DNA of 61,566 bases from Caldilineaceae bacterium. Lineage in GTDB: Bacteria > Chloroflexota > Anaerolineae > Caldilineales > Caldilineaceae. Every line of letters starts with the position of its first letter. The stretch's first letter is position 1. A program made the position numbers and the translations under genes. The notes under the pieces were generated by a model, which saw only the letters and a program-made list of their open reading frames with translations, made no database searches and had not been told where the DNA came from. Below, piece after piece: positions 1-10,000 of the stretch. The stretch is taken from contig JAGRCP010000026.1 of NCBI GenBank assembly GCA_020433455.1, positions 1-61,566 on the forward strand, in the 5' to 3' direction.

Positions 1-212
1 ACGGCGATCTCCGTCTGGGACAGGGGCGGGAAAACGCCAAGACTTTCCTTGCCGAAAATTCCGAGATTGCCGCTGAAATCGACGGCCTTATCCGCCAGGA
101 GTTTGGCCTGATTGTTAACCTGGAACCCAAGGCCGATGCAAAAGAGACCGCGGCGGACGCAAACGAAGCCGAAGACCAGGACGAGAAGGAAGAGACAAAG
201 GCCGCAGCATAA
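1..212 (+). CDS. recA: RecA recombinase, C-terminal fragment
   Basis: The open frame enters from the window edge (in frame from base 3) and stops at 210-212. The visible 69 residues begin [19 protein letters not shown], which matches the end of the RecA core, where an LGQG/IGQG turn precedes the C-terminal helical domain. An acidic, Ala/Glu/Lys-rich tail follows, typical of RecA C-termini, which modulate DNA binding. RecA coats single-stranded DNA, promotes strand exchange and triggers LexA self-cleavage. Only the end is visible, so promoter and SOS box lie outside the window. The LexA-type box before uvrB at 19881 fits a RecA/LexA regulon in this genome. Confidence 0.85.
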   Translation, partial: GDLRLGQGRENAKTFLAENSEIAAEIDGLIRQEFGLIVNLEPKADAKETAADANEAEDQDEKEETKAAA

Positions 213-246
213 ACAGCACGCAGGCCGTCGGCATAACAATTCAACT

Positions 247-306
247 AACGGGTGGGAGGTGCGTCGGGACAGTTCATGAACTGTCCCGACGCACCTCCCA
301 CCCGTT
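247..306. repeat. Perfect 60-bp palindrome without loop
   Basis: Bases 247-276 are the exact reverse complement of 277-306, with the centre at TTCATGAA. It lies between the recA stop (212) and tgt (361). No T-run follows either arm, so it is not a standard intrinsic terminator, although the RNA would fold into a very stable hairpin that could protect the recA 3' end. It resembles the REP or MITE-like palindromes common between genes in some bacterial phyla. No second copy was seen in the window. Confidence 0.9.
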
Positions 307-345
307 GTCGCGCCTGATTTCATACTCGATTATCAGCCGCGTCTA

Positions 346-354
346 TGCTATGAT
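346..354 (+). promoter_or_regulatory. Extended -10 promoter of tgt, probably giving a leaderless mRNA
   Basis: TGCTATGAT at 346-354 matches an extended -10 element (TGn plus a 5/6 TATAAT match). Transcription would begin about 6-7 bases downstream, at or next to the tgt ATG (361). No Shine-Dalgarno sequence precedes that ATG, which agrees with a leaderless transcript. The -35 is weak. Confidence 0.45.
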
Positions 355-360
355 CTCCGC

Positions 361-1530
361 ATGACTCAGCAATTTTTTAATTTTGCCGTTCATGCCACTG
401 ACGGCAATACTCGGCGAAGTACCTTTACGACGCCCCACGGACCAATTGAAATGCCCGCGTTTGCGCCTGTAGGGACCCTGGCCAACGTCAAAACGTTGGA
501 GCCCCGAGACCTCCGTGAAGTAGGCGCGAACCTGATTCTTGCCAACACCTATCACCTTTATCTGCGCCCCGGCCATGAGCTGATTGAGCGCTTTGGCGGC
601 CTCCACAAATTTATGGCGTGGGACGGTCCCATCCTCACCGATTCAGGCGGCTATCAGGTCTTCAGTCTGGCCGATCAGCGCAAAGTAGATGACGACGGCG
701 TAACCTTTCGCAGCCATATTGACGGCAGCACCCACCGCTTCTCACCCGAATCGGTCATGGAAATCGAACAGGCTCTGGGACCCGATATCGCCATGGTGCT
801 GGACGAATGCCCCGACCCGCTGGACCGGGCCTATAACGAAGAAGCATTGGCGCGCACCCACCGTTGGGCAGAACGCTGTCGAGCAGCCCATACTCGGCCG
901 GACCAGGCGCTTTTCGGCATTGTACAGGGCGGAGTTTTTGCCGATCTGCGCGCCCAAAGCGCAGCGTTTCTAAGTGAGTTGGATTTCCCCGGCTATGCAG
1001 TCGGAGGACTGGCTGTCGGCGAAACAAAAGAGCAGATGTACGCAACGCTGGATGTTACTTGTCCGCTTCTTCCCCAGGACAAACCCCGCTACCTCATGGG
1101 CGTGGGTGCGCCGGAAGATATTGTCGAGGCGGTCTACCGGGGCATCGATATGTTTGACTGCGTTTTGCCCACGCGCATCGCCCGTAACGGGTCCCTCTTT
1201 ACGGCGGAAGGGCGCATTAACCTGCGCAATGCGCGCTTTGCCGAAGATCACGCGCCCGTAGAAGAAGGCTGCGACTGCTATACCTGTCAGACTTTTTCGC
1301 GCGGCTATTTGCGCCATCTTTACAAGGCGGGCGAAATCACCGCGCTGCGGCTGGGCACCATCCACAATCTGCGTTTTATGGAACGCTTAATGGAACAGAT
1401 TCGCGCCGCCGTCGCTGACGGAACCTATGCCGCATTCCGCAGCGAATTTTTGGCGCGCTTCACCATCACCGACCAAGTCAAGCGGCATGAGCAGCGGGCC
1501 AAACGCAAAGCGGCTATAGCCGGAAAGTAA
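361..1530 (+). CDS. tgt: Queuine tRNA-ribosyltransferase
   Basis: This 389-residue protein has the full bacterial Tgt length. It exchanges guanine at position 34 of GUN-anticodon tRNAs for the preQ1 base in queuosine synthesis. Visible hallmarks are [10 protein letters not shown] near residue 94 (substrate-binding Asp), [17 protein letters not shown] near 261-277 (nucleophilic Asp 266), and the zinc site Cys304, Cys306, Cys309 and His335 in CDCYTC...TIHNL. The ATG at 361 has no Shine-Dalgarno sequence and lies just behind an extended -10 box. No preQ1 synthesis genes (queA, queC-F) are nearby. The identification is secure. Confidence 0.97.
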   Translation: MTQQFFNFAVHATDGNTRRSTFTTPHGPIEMPAFAPVGTLANVKTLEPRDLREVGANLILANTYHLYLRPGHELIERFGGLHKFMAWDGPILTDSGGYQVFSLADQRKVDDDGVTFRSHIDGSTHRFSPESVMEIEQALGPDIAMVLDECPDPLDRAYNEEALARTHRWAERCRAAHTRPDQALFGIVQGGVFADLRAQSAAFLSELDFPGYAVGGLAVGETKEQMYATLDVTCPLLPQDKPRYLMGVGAPEDIVEAVYRGIDMFDCVLPTRIARNGSLFTAEGRINLRNARFAEDHAPVEEGCDCYTCQTFSRGYLRHLYKAGEITALRLGTIHNLRFMERLMEQIRAAVADGTYAAFRSEFLARFTITDQVKRHEQRAKRKAAIAGK

Positions 1531-1632
1531 TCGAGTAGGGTAGAAGGATGTTCTACAGACTGCCGATGAACTACTATAGTACATCCGCTTTCGATTGAAT
1601 TCACCCCCAATTGATCCGACATGAGGTCTGTT

Positions 1633-2472
1633 ATGCAAGAAATTATCCGCGCGCTGATTTTAGGCTTTGTCCAAGGCGCGACTGAGTTTATCCCTGTGAG
1701 CAGCAGCGGTCATCTGGTCATTGTGCCCTGGCTATTAGGCTGGGGTCCCTCTACCCTCCTCTTCGACACGGTGCTTCATTGGGGCACGCTGGTCTCTATT
1801 CTATTTGTCTTCTGGCGCGACTTTCTCCGCATTATCATCGCAACGTTCAAGAGCATCCCGCAACGTTCGCTATCCGATCCGGATGCGCGCATGGGCTGGT
1901 ATATTGCCGTCGGCACGATTCCCGCAGCGCTCCTCGGCTTCTTTTTCAAAGATGCCCTGGAAAGCCTCTTTATGAGCGAAACCCGCGGACCATTGGTAGC
2001 GGGCGTTTTCTTGCTGGTGACGGCGGCGCTCCTGGCGGGCAGCGAACTGATGACGCGCAGGGGAACCGCCCAGCGGCTAATCTACCAGATGAAGTGGGGC
2101 GATGTGGCTTTCATCGGCTTTGCCCAGGCGTTTGCCCTCTTCCCCGGCATAAGCCGCAGCGGCAGCACCATTGCGGCGGGCCTTGTACGTCGGTTCCGCC
2201 GGGACGAAGCGGCTCTTTTCAGCTTTTTTCTGGGCGCGCCGGCATTCTTCGGAGCGGGGCTGCTCCAGCTTGGCGATGCATTGGCCACAGACCGCAGCGA
2301 GGTGGTCGCGGCCGCGCCGGAATTGGTTATCGGTTTTTGGGCGGCGGCCATTACCGGCATCCTCGCCATTCGATTCCTTCTCGACTATCTGCGCAATCAC
2401 AGCCTCTACCTTTTCGCCGGCTATTGTTTCCTGGTCGGAACGGGCGTCATCGTCCTGAATCTGATCAGGTAG
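1633..2472 (+). CDS. uppP: Undecaprenyl-diphosphatase (BacA/UppP type)
   Basis: This integral membrane enzyme dephosphorylates undecaprenyl pyrophosphate so the lipid carrier can be reused for peptidoglycan and other glycans; overexpression gives bacitracin resistance in other species. The 279-residue product has the two family signatures, QGATEFIPVSSSGHL near the N-terminus and GISRSGSTI in the second half, with about eight hydrophobic segments. An upstream in-frame ATG exists at 1621, but the ATG at 1633 is preferred because TGAGG lies 6 bases before it. It ends 8 bases before the next gene, so the two may be cotranscribed. The surface-glycan operon at 36-42 kb would use the same carrier. 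Confidence 0.95.
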   Translation: MQEIIRALILGFVQGATEFIPVSSSGHLVIVPWLLGWGPSTLLFDTVLHWGTLVSILFVFWRDFLRIIIATFKSIPQRSLSDPDARMGWYIAVGTIPAALLGFFFKDALESLFMSETRGPLVAGVFLLVTAALLAGSELMTRRGTAQRLIYQMKWGDVAFIGFAQAFALFPGISRSGSTIAAGLVRRFRRDEAALFSFFLGAPAFFGAGLLQLGDALATDRSEVVAAAPELVIGFWAAAITGILAIRFLLDYLRNHSLYLFAGYCFLVGTGVIVLNLIR

Positions 2473-2480
2473 TCAGATAG

Positions 2481-3419
2481 ATGAAGAACACGAGCGGGGA
2501 AAAAGCGACAAGAAGAGAACCGGAAGCGCAGGCCGGCAGGCAAGCAGCCCGCCTGCATTCCTTCCCGCTTCGTCCGCTTTTCTCCATTCTGCTTATTCTG
2601 TCTATCTCTCTGTCTGCGTCCGCCTGCAACCAGGCGGCGATCCAATCCCAGCCGCCCGTCACCATCACCATTGCCGGCTCTACAGCCATGCACCCCGTAT
2701 TGGCGGATCTGACCAACGCCTTCACTAACCAGCATCCCAATGCGCTCTTTGATTTGCGCGGCGGCGGCAGCAGGCTGGGCGAAACGTGGACCGGCAGCGG
2801 CCGGGCGGATATCGGTGCGAGCACCCTTTTCCCCCCGGAAGCCGGTGACGCCTCCTCCACCGAAAACAAATTAGTGCATACACCCATCGGCGTAGACGGG
2901 ATTGCCGTCATCGTACATCCCGGCAACCCCATTGACGGACTGACGTTGGCCGAGCTACGCGAGCTATACACCGGGCGGATTACAAACTGGCATGCGCTGG
3001 GCGGGCAGGAAGAAGACGTCCTCCTCATCAGCCGGGAAGACGGCAGCGGAACCCGTGCGCTCTTTGATGCCCGTACGGTGGCGGATGAGGCGGTTGCGCT
3101 GACGTCCATCGTCATGCCGACCAGCGCAACCGTGGTGGAATACGTAGCCGCCCATCCCCAAGCCATCGGCTATGTCAGTCGGGCCTATGCGTACTCCACA
3201 GCCCAAGCGCAAGCTGGACCGGCCATCAAAATTATCGCAATAGACGGCCGTCTGCCCACCCTCGACGCGTTGGCCGAACAAGCTTATGCCTTGGCGCAAC
3301 CCCTCTATCTGGTAACCGACGGACCGCCGACCGGAGCCGTACGTCAGTTTATCGACTTTGCGCTTAGTCCGGCCGGCCAGGAGATCGTGGGAGCGTATCA
3401 CCTCCCCGTGCGCGAGTAG
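2481..3419 (+). CDS. PstS-like substrate-binding lipoprotein, orphan
   Basis: The 312-residue protein has a basic start, a hydrophobic segment and a lipobox-like SASAC, so the mature protein would be a lipid-anchored extracytoplasmic binding protein. Its core resembles PstS-type phosphate-binding proteins: ITIAGSTAMHPVL, then DIGAS, GVDGIAVIVHPGNP, LRELYTGRITNW and SREDGSGTRALF, where Ser and Thr side chains typically cradle phosphate. No pstC, pstA, pstB or phoU gene lies nearby, so its permease must be elsewhere or it acts alone. It follows uppP closely. Ligand identity is inferred from the family; molybdate or other oxyanions are possible. Confidence 0.8.
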   Translation: MKNTSGEKATRREPEAQAGRQAARLHSFPLRPLFSILLILSISLSASACNQAAIQSQPPVTITIAGSTAMHPVLADLTNAFTNQHPNALFDLRGGGSRLGETWTGSGRADIGASTLFPPEAGDASSTENKLVHTPIGVDGIAVIVHPGNPIDGLTLAELRELYTGRITNWHALGGQEEDVLLISREDGSGTRALFDARTVADEAVALTSIVMPTSATVVEYVAAHPQAIGYVSRAYAYSTAQAQAGPAIKIIAIDGRLPTLDALAEQAYALAQPLYLVTDGPPTGAVRQFIDFALSPAGQEIVGAYHLPVRE

Positions 3420-3477
3420 GCGGGAAGGAATTTTGGAAACCGGGAATAGTGCACGCCAAAATAAAGGGAGTCCATCT

Positions 3478-5058
3478 ATGCTGCCATCCCGCTTCACACG
3501 TCGCCATCTCAGCGACGTGCTGGCCGCGACGGCGCGCGAATTTCCTGATCGGCCCGGCTTAATTTTTCAGGGCGATGTCCTGACCTGGCAAGAGGTGGAT
3601 GCGCAGGTCAACGCCTTGGCCAAGGCGCTCTTGGAATTGGGCGTCGACCGGGGCGATCGTGTCGGCATCTTCTGCCCGCCCCGCCCCGAATATCTCATCA
3701 CCTGTCTGGCCGTAACGCGCATCGGCGCTATTTTAACCGGATTCAATGTCCACTATACGGCTCGGGAAATCATCGAATATGGCCGTCTGGTTAACCCCAT
3801 GGCCATGTTCACCATCAGCGAGTTGGGCGTTGCAACTCAATTGGACGACGTGCTGGCGGAGTTGCCTTCCATTGTCCATCGGATCGGCATCGGCGGCGAC
3901 GGGCTGCCGACCATGCTCACGTTCGACGACCTCCTCTCCATCGGCGCAGCCCTGCCCGACGCCCCCCTTGGCCAACGCATGGCCCAACGCGAAGAAGAGG
4001 ACGGCGCGCTCATCGTCTTCACCGGCGGCACAACGGGCATGCCCAAGCCGGCCCTCCTCTCCCACAAAAATATCGTGGCGAATATCACGGCCCAGAATCG
4101 CGAGGTGGGCTTTCGGCATGACGACCGCCTAATCCAGCATCTGCCCATGAACCACGTAAGCGGCTGCGTTCTCATCTCTGTAGGCGCGCTCATGGCCGGA
4201 GCGGCGCTCTACTTTATGGACCGCTTTCGACCTGTCGAAGCGCTGGAGCTGATACGCGAGGCGCGCATCACCATTCTGGGGCAGGTCCCGCCCATGTTTG
4301 CCATGGAAACTCTGGCGCCTAACTTTCCCAGTGCGGACCTCTCCTCTCTGCGCATGACCATCGTCGCGGGTGCGCCCACGCCGCCGACGCTCATGGTCCG
4401 AATCGGGCAATTTGCCCCCATCACCATCCACGGCTACGGCCTGACCGAAACCGGCGGTATGGTCACCTACACCGCGCCGGGCGCCGAGCTGGAAACGCTT
4501 TTGCACAGTGCGGGCAAGGCTCCGTCCGAAGTAGAAATGCGCATCGTCGATGAAGAGCGAGTCCCCTTGTCGGTGGGAAAAATCGGTGAGATCGCCCTGC
4601 GCGGCGACTTCGTCATGTCGGGCTATTACGGCGATCCTGCGGCCACGGCCCAACAGATTGACGCCGACGGCTGGCTCTACACGGGCGATCTGGGTCGCCT
4701 GCACGCAGACGGCTCCGTGGAAATCACGGGGCGCAGCAAAGAAATGTACATCAGCGGCGGCTACAACGTGTACCCCATCGAAATCGAGACCTATCTCCAA
4801 TCCCATCCCGCCATTGCCGACTGCGCCTGTATCGGCCGCCCCGACCCCATCATGGGTGAACAGGGCATGGTCTTCATCGTCCCTGCACCCGGCGCAAACC
4901 TACGGGCCGGGGATGTGCGTGAGTTTTGCAAGCAGGGCTTGGCGCGCTACAAAAACCCCCGCTATATTGAATTCGTCGCCGAGCTGCCGCGCACGGATCT
5001 GGGCAAGATCGATAAGCAAGCATTGGCCCGCCCTTTCCTCCCACCGGTTACAGAATAG
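3478..5058 (+). CDS. Acyl-CoA synthetase (AMP-forming)
   Basis: The 526-residue product is a full-length member of the ANL adenylating superfamily that activates a carboxylic acid as acyl-AMP and transfers it to CoA. Core motifs are present: FTGGTTGMPKP near 181, YGLTETGG near 320, YTGDLGR with catalytic-domain Asp near 404, GRSKEMYISGGYNVYP at the hinge, and LGKIDK with the C-terminal catalytic Lys near 510. The start at 3478 is chosen because AAAGGGAG lies about 7 bases upstream; the frame is open further 5' but overlaps the previous gene. The acid substrate cannot be told from sequence. A terminator-like hairpin at 5169 separates it from the next gene, yet its function fits the lipid locus downstream. 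Confidence 0.88.
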   Translation: MLPSRFTRRHLSDVLAATAREFPDRPGLIFQGDVLTWQEVDAQVNALAKALLELGVDRGDRVGIFCPPRPEYLITCLAVTRIGAILTGFNVHYTAREIIEYGRLVNPMAMFTISELGVATQLDDVLAELPSIVHRIGIGGDGLPTMLTFDDLLSIGAALPDAPLGQRMAQREEEDGALIVFTGGTTGMPKPALLSHKNIVANITAQNREVGFRHDDRLIQHLPMNHVSGCVLISVGALMAGAALYFMDRFRPVEALELIREARITILGQVPPMFAMETLAPNFPSADLSSLRMTIVAGAPTPPTLMVRIGQFAPITIHGYGLTETGGMVTYTAPGAELETLLHSAGKAPSEVEMRIVDEERVPLSVGKIGEIALRGDFVMSGYYGDPAATAQQIDADGWLYTGDLGRLHADGSVEITGRSKEMYISGGYNVYPIEIETYLQSHPAIADCACIGRPDPIMGEQGMVFIVPAPGANLRAGDVREFCKQGLARYKNPRYIEFVAELPRTDLGKIDKQALARPFLPPVTE

Positions 5059-5168
5059 CCCCGCCGGCCCTGTCATGACACTTGTCCCGACCATTTGGGA
5101 CATCTGCCCCTGCGCCGGCAATTGATGATCCGGTAAGATTTTTCACAGAAATGAAAGAAGCTGTAATC

Positions 5169-5199
5169 AAAGAAACTGCTGTTCCGCGTTTCTTTTTAT
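5169..5199 (+). terminator. Probable intrinsic terminator after the acyl-CoA ligase
   Basis: AAAGAAAC (5169-5176) and GTTTCTTT (5188-5195) form an 8-bp stem with an 11-base loop, followed by a T-rich run. It sits 111 bases after the ligase stop. The stem is A/T-rich, so the call is moderate. The remaining space up to 5293 shows no convincing gene. Confidence 0.5.
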
Positions 5200-5310
5200 T
5201 TCATCCATTCTTGTGAAATAAATCACGAAGGCCGGACCTGACGGCGCCAGTTTTTCTCCCTAGCTTTCGATCCGGCTCCTGCAAAAATTGACCAAGGAGG
5301 CAAGTTAACG

Positions 5311-6948
5311 ATGGCCGGATTCGACGCGGACACCCTCGATATGGTGTTGTCCACCCTCAATAAGTACGCGCAGAAAAAACTCCCCGACGACGTCCTGCTG
5401 GAATACGACCACAAGGACGAATTCCCCGTCGAAGTTTTGAACGAATTATACGATCCCATGCAGTTCGGTCTGCACCTGGTCTTCATTCCCGAAGAGTACG
5501 GCGGGCTGGGCGGCGGCGCGTATGATATCTATCGCGTCTCCGAACGCATGGCGGCCATCGACCTGGGCATTGCCACGGGCGTGCTGGCCACCTTCCTGGG
5601 CACCGATCCCATCAGCGTGGGCGGCACGGAAGCACAAAAAGCCTACTGGATGGAGCGCATTGCCGAAGAAGGGATGCTGGTCGCCTATGGCGCGACCGAA
5701 CCCCAGGCGGGCAGTGATTTGGGCGCGCTCAAGACCAAGGCTGTCCCCGTAGAAGAGGACGGCGAGGTCAAGGGGTACAAAATCACGGGGCGCAAGCAGT
5801 GGATCAGCAACGGCGGCGTGGCCGACATCTACACCATTCTGGCCATGGCCCCGGGCGGCCCGTCCTGGTTCGTGGTGGAAAGAGACGCCGAAGGCTTTAC
5901 CAAGAACAAGCCGGAAGATAAGCACGGCATCCGGGCCAGCAACACAGCCGCCCTCTTTCTGGAAGACGTATACGTAGACAAAGATCGCCTGGTGGGCGGC
6001 GTGGAGGGGCAGGGTTTAGCCCAGGCTCAGGCCGTCTTCGGCTATACGCGCCTTATGGTGGCGGCCTTTGGTTTGGGCGCGGGTTGGGAAGCGCTGCGCC
6101 GGGCCGTTCGCTACGCGCAGCAGCGCATTCAGGGCGGCGCGCCCCTCAGCCAAAAACAGGGCTACATGAACAAGCTCATCGTCCCCAACGCCTGCCGATT
6201 GGAAGCGGCCCGGGCCTATATCGAATGGACGGCCGAGCGCATCGACAGCGGGGATGAGGACCTCCAAACCGAGGGCGCTGTCGCCAAGTTCCTGGCCACG
6301 GAGACGGGGAATAAAACCGCGGAAGACGCCATCCAGGCCATGGGCGGCTACGGCTACACCAGGGAGTACATGGTCGAGAAGATTAAGCGCGACGTGCGCA
6401 TTACGACCATCTATGAAGGCACGTCCGAAATCATGGAGTGGACCATTGCCCGGGACCGCTGGCAGCTGCACCTCAAGAGCCGGGGCGCCTTTTATAATGA
6501 TTGGGCGGCGCAACTGGATCAATTGGCCCAACAGGATGACAGCAGCGGCGCGTCCACGGCCGCGCTGGCCATGCGCGCCCTCTCGGTTATCCTGGAGCGC
6601 TGCCGTCTCGACCGCCTGACCCGCAATCAGCACGTCCTTTTCCGTCTGGGCGAACTCATCGCCTATGCCGAGACTGCCGCCGTCTTTGCGGACCGCGCCG
6701 TCAACAAGCCCAGCGATGTAACCCGTCTGGATCAGGAGACCCTCAAAGCCATGTCCCGGATTCATGCCCGGGATGCAGCCCTCAAAGTCGCGGCCGACGG
6801 CCTGCGCTGGAGTATCGGCGGCGGCCAAAGCGATCCCAATCTTGACCAATCCCTCAATCTCCCCGCCATCTACGCAGCCCAGGCCGGCCTCATGGAGGAC
6901 ATGGACCTGGTCGCGCAGAAATTGGTTGAGGCATACCCGGCAGAGTGA
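5311..6948 (+). CDS. Acyl-CoA dehydrogenase family flavoprotein
   Basis: The 545-residue protein is a FAD-dependent acyl-CoA dehydrogenase, which introduces a trans-2 double bond into acyl-CoA thioesters. It shows [17 protein letters not shown] (FAD and substrate contact), [22 protein letters not shown] and IYEGTSEI, where Glu369 is in the position of the usual catalytic base. A C-terminal extension of about 150 residues makes it longer than short-chain family members. The start has a strong AAGGAGG 10 bases upstream. It lies 82 bases before the mega-synthase gene, which has no enoylreductase domain, so a role in processing that enzyme's chain is an attractive inference. Ordinary beta-oxidation is equally possible. 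Confidence 0.92.
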   Translation: MAGFDADTLDMVLSTLNKYAQKKLPDDVLLEYDHKDEFPVEVLNELYDPMQFGLHLVFIPEEYGGLGGGAYDIYRVSERMAAIDLGIATGVLATFLGTDPISVGGTEAQKAYWMERIAEEGMLVAYGATEPQAGSDLGALKTKAVPVEEDGEVKGYKITGRKQWISNGGVADIYTILAMAPGGPSWFVVERDAEGFTKNKPEDKHGIRASNTAALFLEDVYVDKDRLVGGVEGQGLAQAQAVFGYTRLMVAAFGLGAGWEALRRAVRYAQQRIQGGAPLSQKQGYMNKLIVPNACRLEAARAYIEWTAERIDSGDEDLQTEGAVAKFLATETGNKTAEDAIQAMGGYGYTREYMVEKIKRDVRITTIYEGTSEIMEWTIARDRWQLHLKSRGAFYNDWAAQLDQLAQQDDSSGASTAALAMRALSVILERCRLDRLTRNQHVLFRLGELIAYAETAAVFADRAVNKPSDVTRLDQETLKAMSRIHARDAALKVAADGLRWSIGGGQSDPNLDQSLNLPAIYAAQAGLMEDMDLVAQKLVEAYPAE

Positions 6949-6955
6949 ACAGGTA

Positions 6956-7004
6956 GCACGTGGCAAGTTGCAGGTAGACTTGCCGCCTGCCACTTGCCAC
7001 GTGC
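6956..7004. repeat. Inverted repeat of the GGCACGTTGCAGG family
   Basis: Arms 6956-6974 and 6986-7004 pair at 18 of 19 positions around an 11-base loop. The unit lies between the acyl-CoA dehydrogenase stop and the mega-synthase start. The same word family (GCAGGTGGCACGTTGCAAG and variants) occurs inside the synthase gene at 12217-12264 and 12546-12585, in interdomain linkers. It has no T-run, so it is more likely a mobile palindromic repeat than a terminator. Confidence 0.75.
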
Positions 7005-7030
7005 GCCTTTGAGCAAAGGAGACCAACCAA

Positions 7031-10000
7031 ATGAGTTCTGCAGCTGACCGCGCCGTCGCGATTGTGGGGGTAGGGGCGATTTTGCCCGATGCGCCCAATG
7101 CGCCGGCATTTTGGCAAAACATTCTAAACAAGCGCTACAGCATCTCCGAGGTTCCGCCCGGGCGCTGGAGCGTGGCGGATTATTATGACCCGGACCCCAG
7201 CGCGCCCCTCAAAAGCTACAGCAAAATCGGCGGCTGGGTGCAGGGCTTTGCGTTCGACTGGAAGCGCTTTCGTATTCCGCCCCGCGTGGCGGCGGCCATG
7301 GATGAAGGCCAGCAGTGGGCCGTGACCATCGCGGCCGAGGCGCTGGATGATTACGGCTACCCGAATCGGCCACTGGATACCCAACGCACCGGCGTCATTT
7401 TAGGGACGGCCATGGGCGGCGAACTCCACTACATCACCAGCCTGGGCATCTATCATCCCGAGTACCGACATCTGCTGGAACAGACGCCAGCCTTCCGGGC
7501 TTTACCGTCTGCACAGCGGGAAATCATCCTGAATGAATGGCGGACGGCGGCGGCCAATCACTTCCCCGACATCACCGAGGACACCATGCCCGGCGAGCTG
7601 CCCAATATCGTGTCGGGACGGGTGGCCAATGTCCTCAACCTGCGCGGCCCCAACTTTATTACCGACGCGGCTTGCGCCTCCAGCTTTGCGGCCATCAACG
7701 CGGCGGTGGAGATGCTGACCGAGCATCATGTGGATGCAGTGATTGCCGGCGGCGTAGACCGCAATATGGGCGCGCCTATCTTCGTCAAATTCTGCAAAAT
7801 CGGCGCGCTGAGCGCCACGGGCAGCCGTCCCTTCGGCGCGGGCGCGGACGGCTTCGTCATGGGCGAGGGCAGCGGCTCATTCCTCCTCAAGCGCCTGGGC
7901 GATGCCGAGCGGGACGGCGACAGGATTTACGCGGTCATCCGCGGCGTGGGCGCGTCCAGCGACGGCAAGGGCAAGGGCATCACCGCGCCCAATCCCGAAG
8001 GTCAGGTCCTCTCCCTGTTGCGGGCATGGGAAAACGCGGGCCTGGATCCGGCCACGGCTACCCTGGTCGAGGCCCACGGCACCAGCACAAAAGTCGGCGA
8101 TGTGGCCGAGGTCCAAACTCTCTCGACCGTTTTCGGCGGCGCCCCCCGTCAGAGCATCGCCCTGGGCTCGGCCAAAAGCAACATCGGTCACCTCAAAGCA
8201 GGGGCGGGCGCAGCCGGCCTGCTCAAGGCCGCCATGGCCATCTATCATAAAAAGCTGCCGCCCACGCTGAATGCCGAAAAACCGAATCCCAATTTTGATT
8301 TTGCCAATTCCCCCTTTGTCCTTAACCACAACCTACGCGAGTGGGAGGAGCCCAATGGCGTTCCTCGGCGCGCCGGCGTGAGCGCCTACGGCTTTGGCGG
8401 CGCCAACTTTCACCTGGTGTTGGAAGAGCACGTGCCCGGCATGTTGACCAGGGAAGAGCGGACACAATTTGCAGGCGTCGATATGGGCGCCGGAAACGGA
8501 GTAAACGCCATGCGCGCCCAGAGCAGCCATTCAGTCGGTGCGGGTCAGGCAAGCAAGCCGCCGATACGAGGCATTTTGGCCGTGGGCGCGGCCACGCCGT
8601 CCGCGCTCAAGGATCGGCTGGACGATCTCTTCCGCCAGGCAGAGTCCGGCTGGACGCCGCCCATCGCGTCGCCGGATGCAGATGAACTGGCCCAACCCGA
8701 ACGCGTCGTGATCGACTTCGGCGATCAGCAGGAGCTACAGGAAAAGATCGCCAAGGCGCGCAAGGCGGCAGGCTTCGACAACGCGCAGGCATGGAAGGCG
8801 CTGCAAGCCCAAGGCATCTTCCGGGGCAGCGGCCCCAAACCGGGCAAGATCGCCTTCCTCTTTCCCGGTCAGGGCAGTCAATACATCAACATGGGCCGGG
8901 AACTGGCCCGTCTTCAACCGGCCGTTGAGCAAGTTTTTGCTGAAGCCGACGAGGTCATGACGCCTATTCTGGGCAAACCCCTGACCAGCTTTATCTTTGT
9001 GGACAGCGCTGATCCGGCCGCGATGCAGCAGGCCGAGATGGACCTCATGCAGACGGCCATTACCCAGCCGGCCATGCTCACCATGGACATGGCGCTTTAC
9101 AAGCTGCTGGGCGAATACGGCTTTACGCCGGATATGGTCATGGGCCACTCGCTGGGCGAATACGGCGCGCTCATCGCCGCGGGCATCATGCCCTTCGCCG
9201 ACGCGCTGGAAGCTTCGGCGGCCCGGGGCGCTGAAATGACCAAGGTGAGCATGGATGACAACGGCTGGATGGCCGCGGTCATGGCGCCCCTGGATGTGGT
9301 CAAGACAACCCTGGAGGAGATCGACGGCTACGTGGTGGCCGCCAACATCAACTCCACCAGCCAGGCCGTGGTCGGCGGCGCAAGCAAGGCCGTGGAAGAG
9401 GCCATCGCCCGCTTCGGCGCGCAGGGCTTCCGGGCCATGCGCATCCCTGTGAGCCACGCCTTCCACACCAAGATTGTTGCGCCGGCATCCAAACCCCTGC
9501 GCGTTGTGCTGGATCGCCTGCGCATCAGCGAGCCTAGCCTGCCCCTGGTGGCCAATGTCACGGGCGAACTCTATCCCGTCACGGTTGAAGACATCAAGGA
9601 CATTCTGGAATTGCAGATTGCGTCGCCCGTCCAGTGGGTCAAAGGGCTGGAGACCATGTACGCCAATGGCGTGCGCACTTTCGTGGAAGTCGGCCCCAAG
9701 AAGGCGCTCAAGGGCTTTGTGGATGACGTTTTGGGCGGCCGCGAGGATGTTGTTTCTCTTTTCACGAATCACCCCAAAACGGGTGAATTAGCAACCTTCA
9801 ATCACGCCCTGTGCGGATTGTATGCCGCGGGATACGGGGTGCAGGACGCGAAGCAACGAGCAAGCGAGCAACCTGTTTCAATTCAGTCCTCCCCCATCCC
9901 CACTCCTTCATCTTCAATTGTTCAAGAGGAACCTGCCATGGCCTCATCTTCTATCGGCGACGCGTCCGTCAACGCGTTGCTCCAGGCGCTGCAACAGCTC

